DNA of 64,000 nucleotides. Origin: Chryseobacterium indologenes. GTDB lineage: Bacteria > Bacteroidota > Bacteroidia > Flavobacteriales > Weeksellaceae. Below are positions 56,362 through 64,000 of the stretch, in pieces (the stretch's first letter is position 1; every line of letters starts with the position of its first letter). The DNA is taken from positions 372,001 through 436,000 of the forward strand of contig CP065590.1 of NCBI GenBank assembly GCA_016025055.1, written 5' to 3'. The notes beneath the pieces are model-generated. The model did not search any database. It had not been told where the DNA came from and was given only the letters and a program-made list of their open reading frames with translations. The position numbers and the translations under genes were made by a program.

Positions 56362-57042
56362 TTTGTAAAGTGTCTAAAACTGCCTGTCATAGGGGGAACA
56401 TCCTCACTTAATTCACAAAATCAATACAAAATCAATTTAATTATATTTAAAATATTAACAAAAAATAAATCAATTTCAACATTAACGGAATTTTAAGAAA
56501 AAATGAAATTAAAATTAAAATCCTTTAATTAATTAATTGCAATTAAAAAAATAAACTATAAATAATACTTTATACGAAAAATATTAAATTAAAATTTTTA
56601 TAATTGGAAGGAAAATTGACAGGAAAAGATGGTACATCTTATAAATAAGGATATAAAAAGTCGTGATAAATAGTAAAAAGAACACCTTAAAAACGATCTT
56701 ATTGGTATGTGGATTAAAAATTTGTTAATTATCATATTCAGAATCTTAATCAATTAAACGACCAGCCACATTGCTTCTGACTGTGGAATTGGAATGTCTA
56801 TTACTTGTTCCCATTTCAGTAAATCTCAATATCTAAAGCCATCTCCCACCAATTCCATTATCCCTTCCGTCTGACTAACCCGAAGAAAACTGATACTGCA
56901 GGACTTCTGCCACTTTGTTCTAATATTATATCGGATATTTAAGTGCTGCTATAGAGACTGTCAAAAACAACAAAAAAATAAAGCATTCCATACGCTGGAA
57001 TGCTTTATTTTATTTTATTCTTAGTTGTACTATAACATTATT
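56362..57042 (+). other. Intergenic region with a locally GC-richer stretch
   Basis: About 680 bp without a clear gene. The left part is very AT-rich, while about 56755-56945 is visibly less AT-rich and gives short broken peptides on the minus strand, for example LLKWEQVIDIPIPQSEAMW, so it may be a gene remnant. A terminator closes it. Confidence 0.4.
56975..57011. terminator. Bidirectional terminator after the HMG-CoA synthase gene
   Basis: AAAATAAAGCATTCCA (56975-56990) pairs perfectly with TGGAATGCTTTATTTT (56996-57011) around a 5-base loop, with T runs on both strands. Confidence 0.88.
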
Positions 57043-58371
57043 TTATTTCTGATAGCTGTAATATCTTGCTCCGGTTAAAACAGGATTTTCCGTTTCTACA
57101 GAGACAAGCCCGAATCCCTTGTAATTTTTGTTAACAGACTCGTTCAACAACTTTCGGTGAAGTTTTTCATAGGTATCAAAATCAACAGCTGTTCTTTGTT
57201 TCAAACTTTCGAATAAGTTCCATTTTTCCGCTATCTTTCTCCAATTCTCTGAAACCCTTCCTGCAAAAATCTTTGATTTTGAACCACTTCCATATCCCAC
57301 AAAGCCAATTTCTTTTCCGGAAAGATCTTCGTTTTCGTTAAATGAGGTCTGTAAGGCTGATAAAAAGGCCATAAAAACAGAAGCTGTATACATATTTCCT
57401 ATTTCCGAGGATGCTCTCTGCGTTTTCTCAATTTTATCATTGATTAACTGTAAATAGCCTTCAGACTTCGCGACTGCTTTTTGTTCTTCCGGAGTTCCGT
57501 AGGGAAGTTCGTTTTCAAGACTGTAAATTTCAGTAAAGACCCTTTTCCCATGGAAGGCATAGGGAAGGTGAAAAATAATATATTTCCAATTTTCATAGGG
57601 TTTCTCCTGACCTGTAATTTCTTTATAGTGATGGTAAGCCTCACGTATCCTATCCTGATAGCATTGATTAGAATATTGTCCGTCAAAAACAGGTTCATCG
57701 GTAAAAATTTCGATTTTTTCAGGGTAGGTTTCCGGAGCTCCCTTCAGATCCTCCTTTTTATACATTCTTCTTGGTTTGAAAAAGTCAAAGACACTTTCTG
57801 AAGCAACACCCCAGTTGTTTTCAATTTCAAGAAGATCCGGTTTTGATGAAACCAAAAGAGCTACCGCGCCGCCGCCTTGCGTATATTCACCGGAAGAAGC
57901 CAGTTCATATTTTGCGTAATCACTGGCAATGACAACTGCTTTTTTATCCGGATTTACTCTTACAAAGTCCAAAGCATTATGCAATGCATCTACTCCTCCT
58001 ACACAGGCAAAAGTCATATCTAGTACGTCACAGTTTCTGAAGCATCTGGTTCCAAATTTTTCCTCCAATACTTTTTCTACCATCTGTACAGCGTACGAAG
58101 CTGTAGGTTTTGCAGCATCCAAAGCACTTTCTGTTCCCAGATACACTCTTGCTATTTCTTTCGGATTGATATCATAATCTTGTATAAGCTTCAGTAATGC
58201 TTCTGCTGCAAAGGTTGCAGCATCCTCATGGACATCAGAAAGACCCATTTTATGAAGACCTAAGCCTTTTTCCAATTTTGCTGGTTCTATTCCTCTTTTT
58301 TCTGCTAAATCCTTAATCTCCAAATATAAACCAGGCACATAATAACCCGCTGCCTCAATTCCAAAACTCAT
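57043..58371 (-). CDS. Hydroxymethylglutaryl-CoA synthase
   Basis: A 442-residue thiolase-fold enzyme of the mevalonate pathway, joining acetyl-CoA and acetoacetyl-CoA. The catalytic Cys is in LDMTFACVGGVDALHNAL, with general-base Glu in LGTESALDAAKPTA and the His region in IIFHLPYAFHGK. FGIEAAGYYVP starts the protein as in bacterial HMGS. It supports isoprenoid supply, including the menaquinone tail (menC lies elsewhere in this window). Monocistronic. Confidence 0.92.
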   Translation of the reverse strand: MSFGIEAAGYYVPGLYLEIKDLAEKRGIEPAKLEKGLGLHKMGLSDVHEDAATFAAEALLKLIQDYDINPKEIARVYLGTESALDAAKPTASYAVQMVEKVLEEKFGTRCFRNCDVLDMTFACVGGVDALHNALDFVRVNPDKKAVVIASDYAKYELASSGEYTQGGGAVALLVSSKPDLLEIENNWGVASESVFDFFKPRRMYKKEDLKGAPETYPEKIEIFTDEPVFDGQYSNQCYQDRIREAYHHYKEITGQEKPYENWKYIIFHLPYAFHGKRVFTEIYSLENELPYGTPEEQKAVAKSEGYLQLINDKIEKTQRASSEIGNMYTASVFMAFLSALQTSFNENEDLSGKEIGFVGYGSGSKSKIFAGRVSENWRKIAEKWNLFESLKQRTAVDFDTYEKLHRKLLNESVNKNYKGFGLVSVETENPVLTGARYYSYQK

Positions 58372-58510
58372 AATTGTCTAAATTTTGAACGAATTTATGA
58401 AAGATAACGCAAAAAACAGCAGGAAAAAGTACTAACTTTTATAACATCGTTAAAAATCAATATATTTTAAACGATAATCTGACAGTTTAGTATTCAGCAA
58501 TAAAAAGAAA

Positions 58511-58540
58511 AGAGGCTGTCTCACTTTTGAGACAGCCTCT
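58511..58540. terminator. Terminator after the M1 aminopeptidase gene
   Basis: AGAGGCTGTCTCA (58511-58523) pairs perfectly with TGAGACAGCCTCT (58528-58540) around CTTT, with T-rich sequence after it on the minus strand. Confidence 0.88.
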
Positions 58541-58547
58541 TCTTTCT

Positions 58548-61058
58548 TTATTTATAGTTTTCTATAGCTTTATTGAGAACATCTATTTGCTTGTTGATGC
58601 TTGCTGCGTTCTGTGGATTCTGTTTCAGCAGCTCCATTTTTTTACTTAAACCATCCTTCAGCATCTGAACGATCATCATTTTTGCCTGTGGGTTATCTTT
58701 CATCTGGTTTTTCGCATATCCCACCATTTTGGTAATGTTTTGAACAGCTTTCAGGTTATCGGAACTCATGATCCAGTTATATCCTTCTTCTGCTGTTTTA
58801 CCCAATTCAGGGTTCTGGAATTTTACAAAAGGATAAAATGCAGCCAGTGGAGCAATATATTCCATCTGAGAAGCTACTTTATTTTTCACAATAATAGGAA
58901 GGAAAAGCGCCAGCAGCTCATCTGAAGCTCCTTCCAGATTAATTTTGTCGGCCAAAGAATTAGCCCTTGAAGGATCAATTGTGAGAACTGCACTTAGGGA
59001 ATTTCCCTTCACCGCCTCGGAAACAGCATTTATTCCTTTTTCAAAGATGGGAAGATATTTTTTATCTTTTGTTTTTGATAAAGCAGCAATAGCAGCTGCC
59101 TGAGCTAATGTTTTAGGATCATTTGAAGCTATTTTTTCAACTTCAGCTCCTAATGTCTTCATTTGTTCAGGATTAGTAAGATCAAGTAATTGCAATGCTT
59201 TGATTCTTATCCTAAAAAAGGGATCTTTCAAAGCGGCGGCAAGTAATTTTGTAACGGCCGGGCTTTTCCCTGTCTGGTCTTTTATACCTTCTAAAGCGGT
59301 GTATCTGCTCTTGAATTCCTTAGAATTGGTAAACTGCAACAGGTTTTGTTCCGGTGTTTTGGAATCGGTAATATCTGCCAGCAAGACTCCGTCTGCATTG
59401 ATATTAACCAAATCAGGAGTTTTAGAAACATCTAAATTGAATGTATTTTTTGCTTCAGCATTTACCCAAACATTATATCTTTTGGGTTTTCCGTTATCAT
59501 ACACATCAATAGCCAACGGAAATTCAAACAGCTGATCCTGGGTCTGGTTGATCGTTACAGCTACCTGTTTTTTTACCGGTTCAAAGGTAAATGAGTAATT
59601 GATTTTTGGATTACCGCTACCAAAATACCATTGATTAAAGAACCAGTTCAGGTCTTTTCCTGAAACTTTTTCAAAAGAAAGTCTTAGCTGATGGGCTTCT
59701 GCGTTCTGATATTCGTTGGTTTTCAGATAATCATTCATTCCGGCAAAGAAGGCATCATCGCCCAGGTAGTTTCTCAACATATTGAGGATTCCGCCTCCTT
59801 TCTGATAGGTTACCAGATCAAATACGTCTTCACGGGAATCATAATTGAATCTTACCAGATTTTTCTTAAAATCACTTGGATTATGGATGTACATATTCAC
59901 ATCGCTCATTAAATGGTAATCTGCCTGGTCTTTTCCGTATTTATATTCGTTCCACAGATATTCGGAATAGTTGGCAAATGATTCATTAACGGTAAGGTTG
60001 CTCCAGCTCTCTGCGGTAACCAGATCGCCAAACCAGTGATGGAATAATTCATGGGCTATGGTATCTTCCCATTTATTTTCGTCGATCAGCTGTCCCGGTT
60101 TTTGAAGGATATCACTTCCATGAAGGGTTGCCGTAGTATTTTCCATCGCTCCGCTTACGTACTCTCTTCCGGAAATCTGAGCATATTTTGCCCACGGAAA
60201 GTCGTAATTCATTTTTTTAGAGAAAAAATCAATCATTTCAGGGGTATTACCATAGATCTGCTTTGCGTAAGGTTCGTATTCTTTTTCAATATAATAATCT
60301 ACCGGAATATTTTTCCATTTATCCTTTACGATCGCATATTCTCCTACTCCCATAAAGAAAAGATAGGTAGAGTGTCTTTTATCCATTACCCAATGATCGG
60401 TTCTGAGGCCATTCGATTCTTTTTGGGAATCTTTTAAAATTCCGTTGGAAAGTGTTACATATTTATCGGGAACGGTCATATATATTTCCTGGGTAGTCTT
60501 CTGATTGGGTTTGTCAATCGTAGGAAACCAGGCAGAAGAAGATTCTGTTTCTCCCTGTGTCCAGATCTGTGTAGGCATTTCAGGATCTGTTCCCTGTGCA
60601 TTGATAAAATAAAGGCCTTTGGCATCGTTGATTGCCATACTTCCTTTTTGTTTGACCTCGTTGGGACGGGAAGTATATTTGATGTAGACAGTATAATCCT
60701 GATTTTTCTGATAGGTTTTATCCAGATTAATTTTCAGGATGTCATCTTTATATTCGTATTTTAGAGGAGATTTTTTTCCATTGTTATCAAGGGCCACTTC
60801 GTGGATCAACATTGCCTTAGCATCAAGAATCAATTCATTTGCAGGATAGAAATAGGGTGAAGCAGTAAGCCATTCTTCTCCGTTCAGCTGTTCTTTCTGA
60901 TAATCGAAATTTACTTTGAGTTTTGTATGTTTAAGCTCCGTTACTTTGGTGTGCGTAGCTCTGTATACTTTTTCTCTTCCTGAGGTATCGGTTTGTGCGG
61001 CTACATTTGCGGAAAATAAGATTCCAAGTATGGCAATGGATAAAATGGCCTTTCTCAT
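58548..61058 (-). CDS. M1-family exported aminopeptidase
   Basis: An 836-residue zinc aminopeptidase with signal peptide (ILSIAILGILFSANVAAQ). The substrate motif is VSGAMENTTATL (GAMEN), the zinc site is IAHELFHHWFGDLVT followed by the third ligand in NLTVNESFANYSE (HExxH-x18-E), and a helical ERAP-type tail forms the last 280 residues. It would trim N-terminal residues from peptides in the periplasm. It follows a 76-residue protein gene by 9 bases, so the two are cotranscribed. Confidence 0.92.
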   Translation of the reverse strand: MRKAILSIAILGILFSANVAAQTDTSGREKVYRATHTKVTELKHTKLKVNFDYQKEQLNGEEWLTASPYFYPANELILDAKAMLIHEVALDNNGKKSPLKYEYKDDILKINLDKTYQKNQDYTVYIKYTSRPNEVKQKGSMAINDAKGLYFINAQGTDPEMPTQIWTQGETESSSAWFPTIDKPNQKTTQEIYMTVPDKYVTLSNGILKDSQKESNGLRTDHWVMDKRHSTYLFFMGVGEYAIVKDKWKNIPVDYYIEKEYEPYAKQIYGNTPEMIDFFSKKMNYDFPWAKYAQISGREYVSGAMENTTATLHGSDILQKPGQLIDENKWEDTIAHELFHHWFGDLVTAESWSNLTVNESFANYSEYLWNEYKYGKDQADYHLMSDVNMYIHNPSDFKKNLVRFNYDSREDVFDLVTYQKGGGILNMLRNYLGDDAFFAGMNDYLKTNEYQNAEAHQLRLSFEKVSGKDLNWFFNQWYFGSGNPKINYSFTFEPVKKQVAVTINQTQDQLFEFPLAIDVYDNGKPKRYNVWVNAEAKNTFNLDVSKTPDLVNINADGVLLADITDSKTPEQNLLQFTNSKEFKSRYTALEGIKDQTGKSPAVTKLLAAALKDPFFRIRIKALQLLDLTNPEQMKTLGAEVEKIASNDPKTLAQAAAIAALSKTKDKKYLPIFEKGINAVSEAVKGNSLSAVLTIDPSRANSLADKINLEGASDELLALFLPIIVKNKVASQMEYIAPLAAFYPFVKFQNPELGKTAEEGYNWIMSSDNLKAVQNITKMVGYAKNQMKDNPQAKMMIVQMLKDGLSKKMELLKQNPQNAASINKQIDVLNKAIENYK

Positions 61059-61067
61059 CTCTCTTTA

Positions 61068-61298
61068 TTATTTTTTAGAATTATTTTTTGTCAGTATGTC
61101 AAAAATATCATTGACTAAGGTTTCATAGTCTCCTGTTTTCAGCTGTTCTTTTGTTTTGGCAAAAGCTTTCTTCAGCTCACTTTCCGGATTTTCCTCGTCG
61201 ATAACTTCCACTGAAGCCACTCCTTTTAATTGAAGGATTACATTTTTTAACAGTTCGGTATCTGTGTTTTCTTCAGTATTTATTTTTAAGTACTTCAT
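61068..61298 (-). CDS. Small acidic protein of unknown function
   Basis: A 76-residue protein, strand-helix in character, with LKINTEENTDTELLKNVILQLKG and a charged helical end. It resembles small antitoxin-like or DUF2683-like proteins, but no toxin gene adjoins. It leads the transcript into the M1 aminopeptidase (9-base gap). A -7 box TAAATTTG lies at 61335-61328, giving a leader of about 22 bases. Confidence 0.6.
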   Translation of the reverse strand: MKYLKINTEENTDTELLKNVILQLKGVASVEVIDEENPESELKKAFAKTKEQLKTGDYETLVNDIFDILTKNNSKK

Positions 61299-61537
61299 GA
61301 TCTGTTGAAATTAAAATCAAGTTCTTTCAAATTTAAAACTTATTTTAAAAACAGTAGCCCTGTTTACCGCTTTTTTACAGGATATCTTCGTTTAAAATGA
61401 AGAAGACAAGGTGACCTATTCAAATTGATGATAAAAGGAAGATTATCAACTGTAATGACCTGATTTTAAAAACGCTAAATCAACTTAAAGATTTTGTGAA
61501 ATTTTCCAGAAAGGTGGCTGCAGAAACTTTTCTTACC

Positions 61538-62977
61538 CTATTTTATTCTGACAACTTTTCCGTTTTTATAAAGAAACACCATTTCGCAATCTATTTTTCT
61601 TTCCCGATTATAAACATGAATTCTTCTGGAATCGATCCCCGCCCTTTCGCTTAACATAGGCCCCTCCCAATCATTATAAAAAACAGGTTCTCTCAGGGTA
61701 AAATGAGAATTATTTTTAAGTTCATTAAACATATTATAATCTAAACAGACGTTTCCGCTTTCAATATGATTTTCGTCCAATGATGTTTTTAATTTACTGA
61801 ACAGTTCATCATTAAACCGACTTGCGTATATCCATGAGTTTTTCACGCTGATATTGGTCGCGATCAGGAGAAAAGCTATCACTGCAAAAGCAGCAGCAAT
61901 GATCTTATTACCCAATTTTATTCTGACCGATGCATAGATGATTATTGAAATGACAAACAATGTATAAAAAAGCCTTATCGCTCCGAGATTTCGGTTATCA
62001 AATCCAAAAATCGTCGGGATATATGATGAAAAAAGGAAAATACTGAACCCACAGAGCAGAGCCAGGAAAGAGATTACAGCAATGTTTCTAAGCCGTGCTG
62101 ACTGGCTTTTAAAATCATAAACAGAGAAAACTTTGTACACGGTTGCAGGAATACTGAGAGCCAATATCCATTCTAAAATACCAAGATTTTTCAAATTCAA
62201 AATACCTCTGTACAAACCTGCAAAAATATCTTTGAAGAATAGCTTCCCTGAGAAGACCGCAATCTGCACCACTCTTTTCATCTCAAAAATCTTACTGACC
62301 TCATCCCTTTGATAAGAGTTTACAAACAGAAGGGGCTGAATCACTTTTCTAAAAAGAACCACACTTCCCAAGGTGATTATTACAAACAAAATTCTTTTTT
62401 TATTTTCTTTAATCAAAAACAGATGCAGCAGTATAAGGGGAAAGAAGATTTCATAACTTAAGATGGAAGCAATAAAAAGCAGAGCGCTTACCAGGATTTT
62501 ATCCCGCACATATAAGAAGTAGATACTCAATGAAAAAAATACAGTCGCAAGATTAGAATTGAGCATAATCGGAGAAAACTGAATACTCGTCCCGATGACA
62601 GAGCATGAATACAACAATGTAATAAGACCGGCAAGCTCCTCAGATAGGATTTTTTTGGCCACCATATACAGAACAGCTAAAGAAAGGGGAAAAAAGATTA
62701 ATCCAAGTAAATAAACAGATTCATCGTATTTTGAAAGATAAATTAAAGTTCCTGTTACAAATCCCGATACCGGCCTTGCTGCCATGGTTGTAGAATCCAG
62801 AAACGAATAAATATAGGTGAAATAAGATCCTGAGATCAACTTAGATTCATAGACCTTACTTAAATCATCCGTTACAATAACTTTCTGTTTAAAAACAGAA
62901 AGACTGATGTAGAGGGTATACACAATTATCAGAATATTCAGGAATATACCATAATTGTTGCTTTGATTTTTCTTCAT
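61538..62977 (-). CDS. Polytopic membrane protein, possible GT-C glycosyltransferase
   Basis: A 479-residue protein with about ten to twelve membrane helices, then a soluble C-terminal part of about 80 residues (FNDELFSKLKTSLDENHIESGN onward). A periplasmic loop after the first helix has an acidic pair (TDDLSKVYES), and MAARPVSGFVTG recalls GtrII-like transferases. This layout is that of GT-C fold sugar transferases of the cell surface, but no family is firmly recognised. Monocistronic; -7 box TATTTTTG at 63025-63018. Confidence 0.55.
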   Translation of the reverse strand: MKKNQSNNYGIFLNILIIVYTLYISLSVFKQKVIVTDDLSKVYESKLISGSYFTYIYSFLDSTTMAARPVSGFVTGTLIYLSKYDESVYLLGLIFFPLSLAVLYMVAKKILSEELAGLITLLYSCSVIGTSIQFSPIMLNSNLATVFFSLSIYFLYVRDKILVSALLFIASILSYEIFFPLILLHLFLIKENKKRILFVIITLGSVVLFRKVIQPLLFVNSYQRDEVSKIFEMKRVVQIAVFSGKLFFKDIFAGLYRGILNLKNLGILEWILALSIPATVYKVFSVYDFKSQSARLRNIAVISFLALLCGFSIFLFSSYIPTIFGFDNRNLGAIRLFYTLFVISIIIYASVRIKLGNKIIAAAFAVIAFLLIATNISVKNSWIYASRFNDELFSKLKTSLDENHIESGNVCLDYNMFNELKNNSHFTLREPVFYNDWEGPMLSERAGIDSRRIHVYNRERKIDCEMVFLYKNGKVVRIK

Positions 62978-63063
62978 ATTGTTTTTGACGCTGGACGAAA
63001 ATTTATTTCACCAATGCCAAAAATAACAGAATTATAGCAATTAAAAAAAGAATACCGGAAATA

Positions 63064-63858
63064 TTAAACCGCTACAGGAGCTTTGATCCCCGGATGCGGA
63101 TCATAGTTTTCCAACGTAAAGTCTTCAAATTTGAAATTGAAAATATCCTTGATATCAGGATTCAGCTTCATTGTCGGAAGCGGTCTTGTTTCTCTGGAAA
63201 GCTGTCTGTTTACCTGTTCGAAATGATTATTATAAATATGAACATCCCCGAAACTGTGGACATAATCTCCTACTTCAAGATCACAAACCTGGGCCACCAT
63301 CATTAATAATAAAGCATAACTTGCAATATTGAACGGTACACCAAGGAAAACATCGGCACTTCTCTGATAAAGCTGTAATGATAATTTTCCGTCTGCCACA
63401 TAAAACTGAAATAGAGCGTGACAAGGTGCCAGCGCCATATTCGGAATTTCGGCAACATTCCATGCTGATACGATCAGCCTTCTCGAATCGGGATTTTTTT
63501 TGATCTGGTCAATCACTTCTGTAATCTGGTCTACCACTTTTCCGTCTGCTCCATGCCAGCTTCTCCATTGGGCGCCATATACGGGACCTAAATCTCCGTT
63601 TTCATCTGCCCATTCATCCCAGATACTTACTCCATGATCGTTAAGGTATTTGATATTGGTATCTCCATTCAAAAACCAAAGCAGCTCATAGATAATTGAT
63701 TTCAAATGCACTTTTTTAGTAGTTACCAAAGGAAAACCTTCTGACAAATCATATCTCAGCTGATATCCGAACACACTCCTTGTACCGGTGCCTGTTCTAT
63801 CGGTTTTATCTGTTCCGTTGTCTAAAATATGTTGTAAAAGATCCAGGTAATTTTGCAT
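63064..63858 (-). CDS. thyA: Thymidylate synthase
   Basis: A 264-residue cytosolic enzyme converting dUMP to dTMP with methylene-tetrahydrofolate. The catalytic Cys is in [15 protein letters not shown], the phosphate-binding Arg in [17 protein letters not shown] and in [15 protein letters not shown], and [23 protein letters not shown] is the classic core. The longer frame to 63915 is rejected because -7 box TAAATTTG lies at 63887-63880, giving a leader of about 15 bases to the ATG at 63858. Confidence 0.96.
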   Translation of the reverse strand: MQNYLDLLQHILDNGTDKTDRTGTGTRSVFGYQLRYDLSEGFPLVTTKKVHLKSIIYELLWFLNGDTNIKYLNDHGVSIWDEWADENGDLGPVYGAQWRSWHGADGKVVDQITEVIDQIKKNPDSRRLIVSAWNVAEIPNMALAPCHALFQFYVADGKLSLQLYQRSADVFLGVPFNIASYALLLMMVAQVCDLEVGDYVHSFGDVHIYNNHFEQVNRQLSRETRPLPTMKLNPDIKDIFNFKFEDFTLENYDPHPGIKAPVAV

Positions 63859-63902
63859 TTTGAAAGGAATTTTATGGCTCAAATTTAGTAAAAAAGCATT
63901 AA

Positions 63903-63931
63903 AAAAAGCACCCATATGATGAATGCTTTTT
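63903..63931 (-). terminator. Possible terminator of a gene beyond the right edge
   Basis: AAAAAGCA (63903-63910) pairs with TGCTTTTT (63924-63931), with inner CAT/ATG pairing. On the minus strand it ends in T-rich sequence before thyA. No gene can be seen in the remaining 70 bases. Confidence 0.35.
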
Positions 63932-64000
63932 ATGAGACGAATATCTCTTATCTATTAGACATTGTGTATCTGCATACTAGAGATCAACTTTATCGGATAA

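Overview
The window looks like chromosomal DNA of a flavobacterium of the Chryseobacterium/Weeksellaceae type. The sequence is AT-rich, its promoters carry the Bacteroidetes TTG-N19/20-TAnnTTTG signature, and there are two SusC/SusD pairs, a mevalonate-pathway HMG-CoA synthase, a bifunctional aminolipid acyltransferase, a bacillithiol-type YpdA reductase and many lipoproteins. The species cannot be fixed by reading alone.

Layout. 1-5 kb: end of ypdA, an MFS transporter, glnS, an alpha/beta hydrolase, then an 830-bp AT-rich stretch without genes. 5.9-8.8 kb: an overlapping PAP2 phosphatase/EptA pair (lipid A remodelling), then two paralogous Cys/Trp-rich GG-leader peptides. 8.8-14.4 kb: fbp-menC, lysC, olsF. 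14.4-16.9 kb: three near-identical tRNA-Phe cassettes, with a DUF3472 lipoprotein gene between the first two. 17.1-22.3 kb: a compact ribosomal-peptide (RiPP) cluster: GG-leader precursor, radical SAM/SPASM maturase, an unknown 301-aa protein, and a C39-peptidase ABC exporter, with a divergent TPR/AraC regulator. 24.2-34.1 kb: one-strand block with a LytS-type kinase, metzincin-like protease, SusC, SusD and LytTR regulator. 34.3-41.6 kb: hydrolases, regulators, thioredoxin and outer-membrane proteins. 41.6-51.9 kb: DUF1343, FtsX-like permease, a CBS-type cysteine synthase homologue, cbpM-cbpA, a symporter, and an aldehyde dehydrogenase/DUF779 pair with an AraC regulator. 52-64 kb: second SusCD pair, HMG-CoA synthase, M1 aminopeptidase, a polytopic membrane protein, thyA.

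The strongest candidate for a new system is the RiPP cluster at 17.1-21.9 kb. Its 47-aa precursor has a 31-residue leader ending in Gly-Gly and a 16-residue core with a Cys-x3-Cys pair. The order precursor, maturase, unknown partner and leader-cleaving exporter forms a complete make-and-export pathway.

A caution for all readers: nine genes are broken by ten one-base indels, every one at a homopolymer (sites near 1.1, 8.9, 17.7 twice, 21.1, 23.4, 25.5, 32.2, 33.0 and 41.8 kb). In each case the other frame continues the same protein. Sequencing or assembly error is the likeliest cause, so these genes are annotated as single loci with the frameshift noted. Two of them (menC and the DUF1343 gene) hide a missing C-terminus that is easily overlooked.
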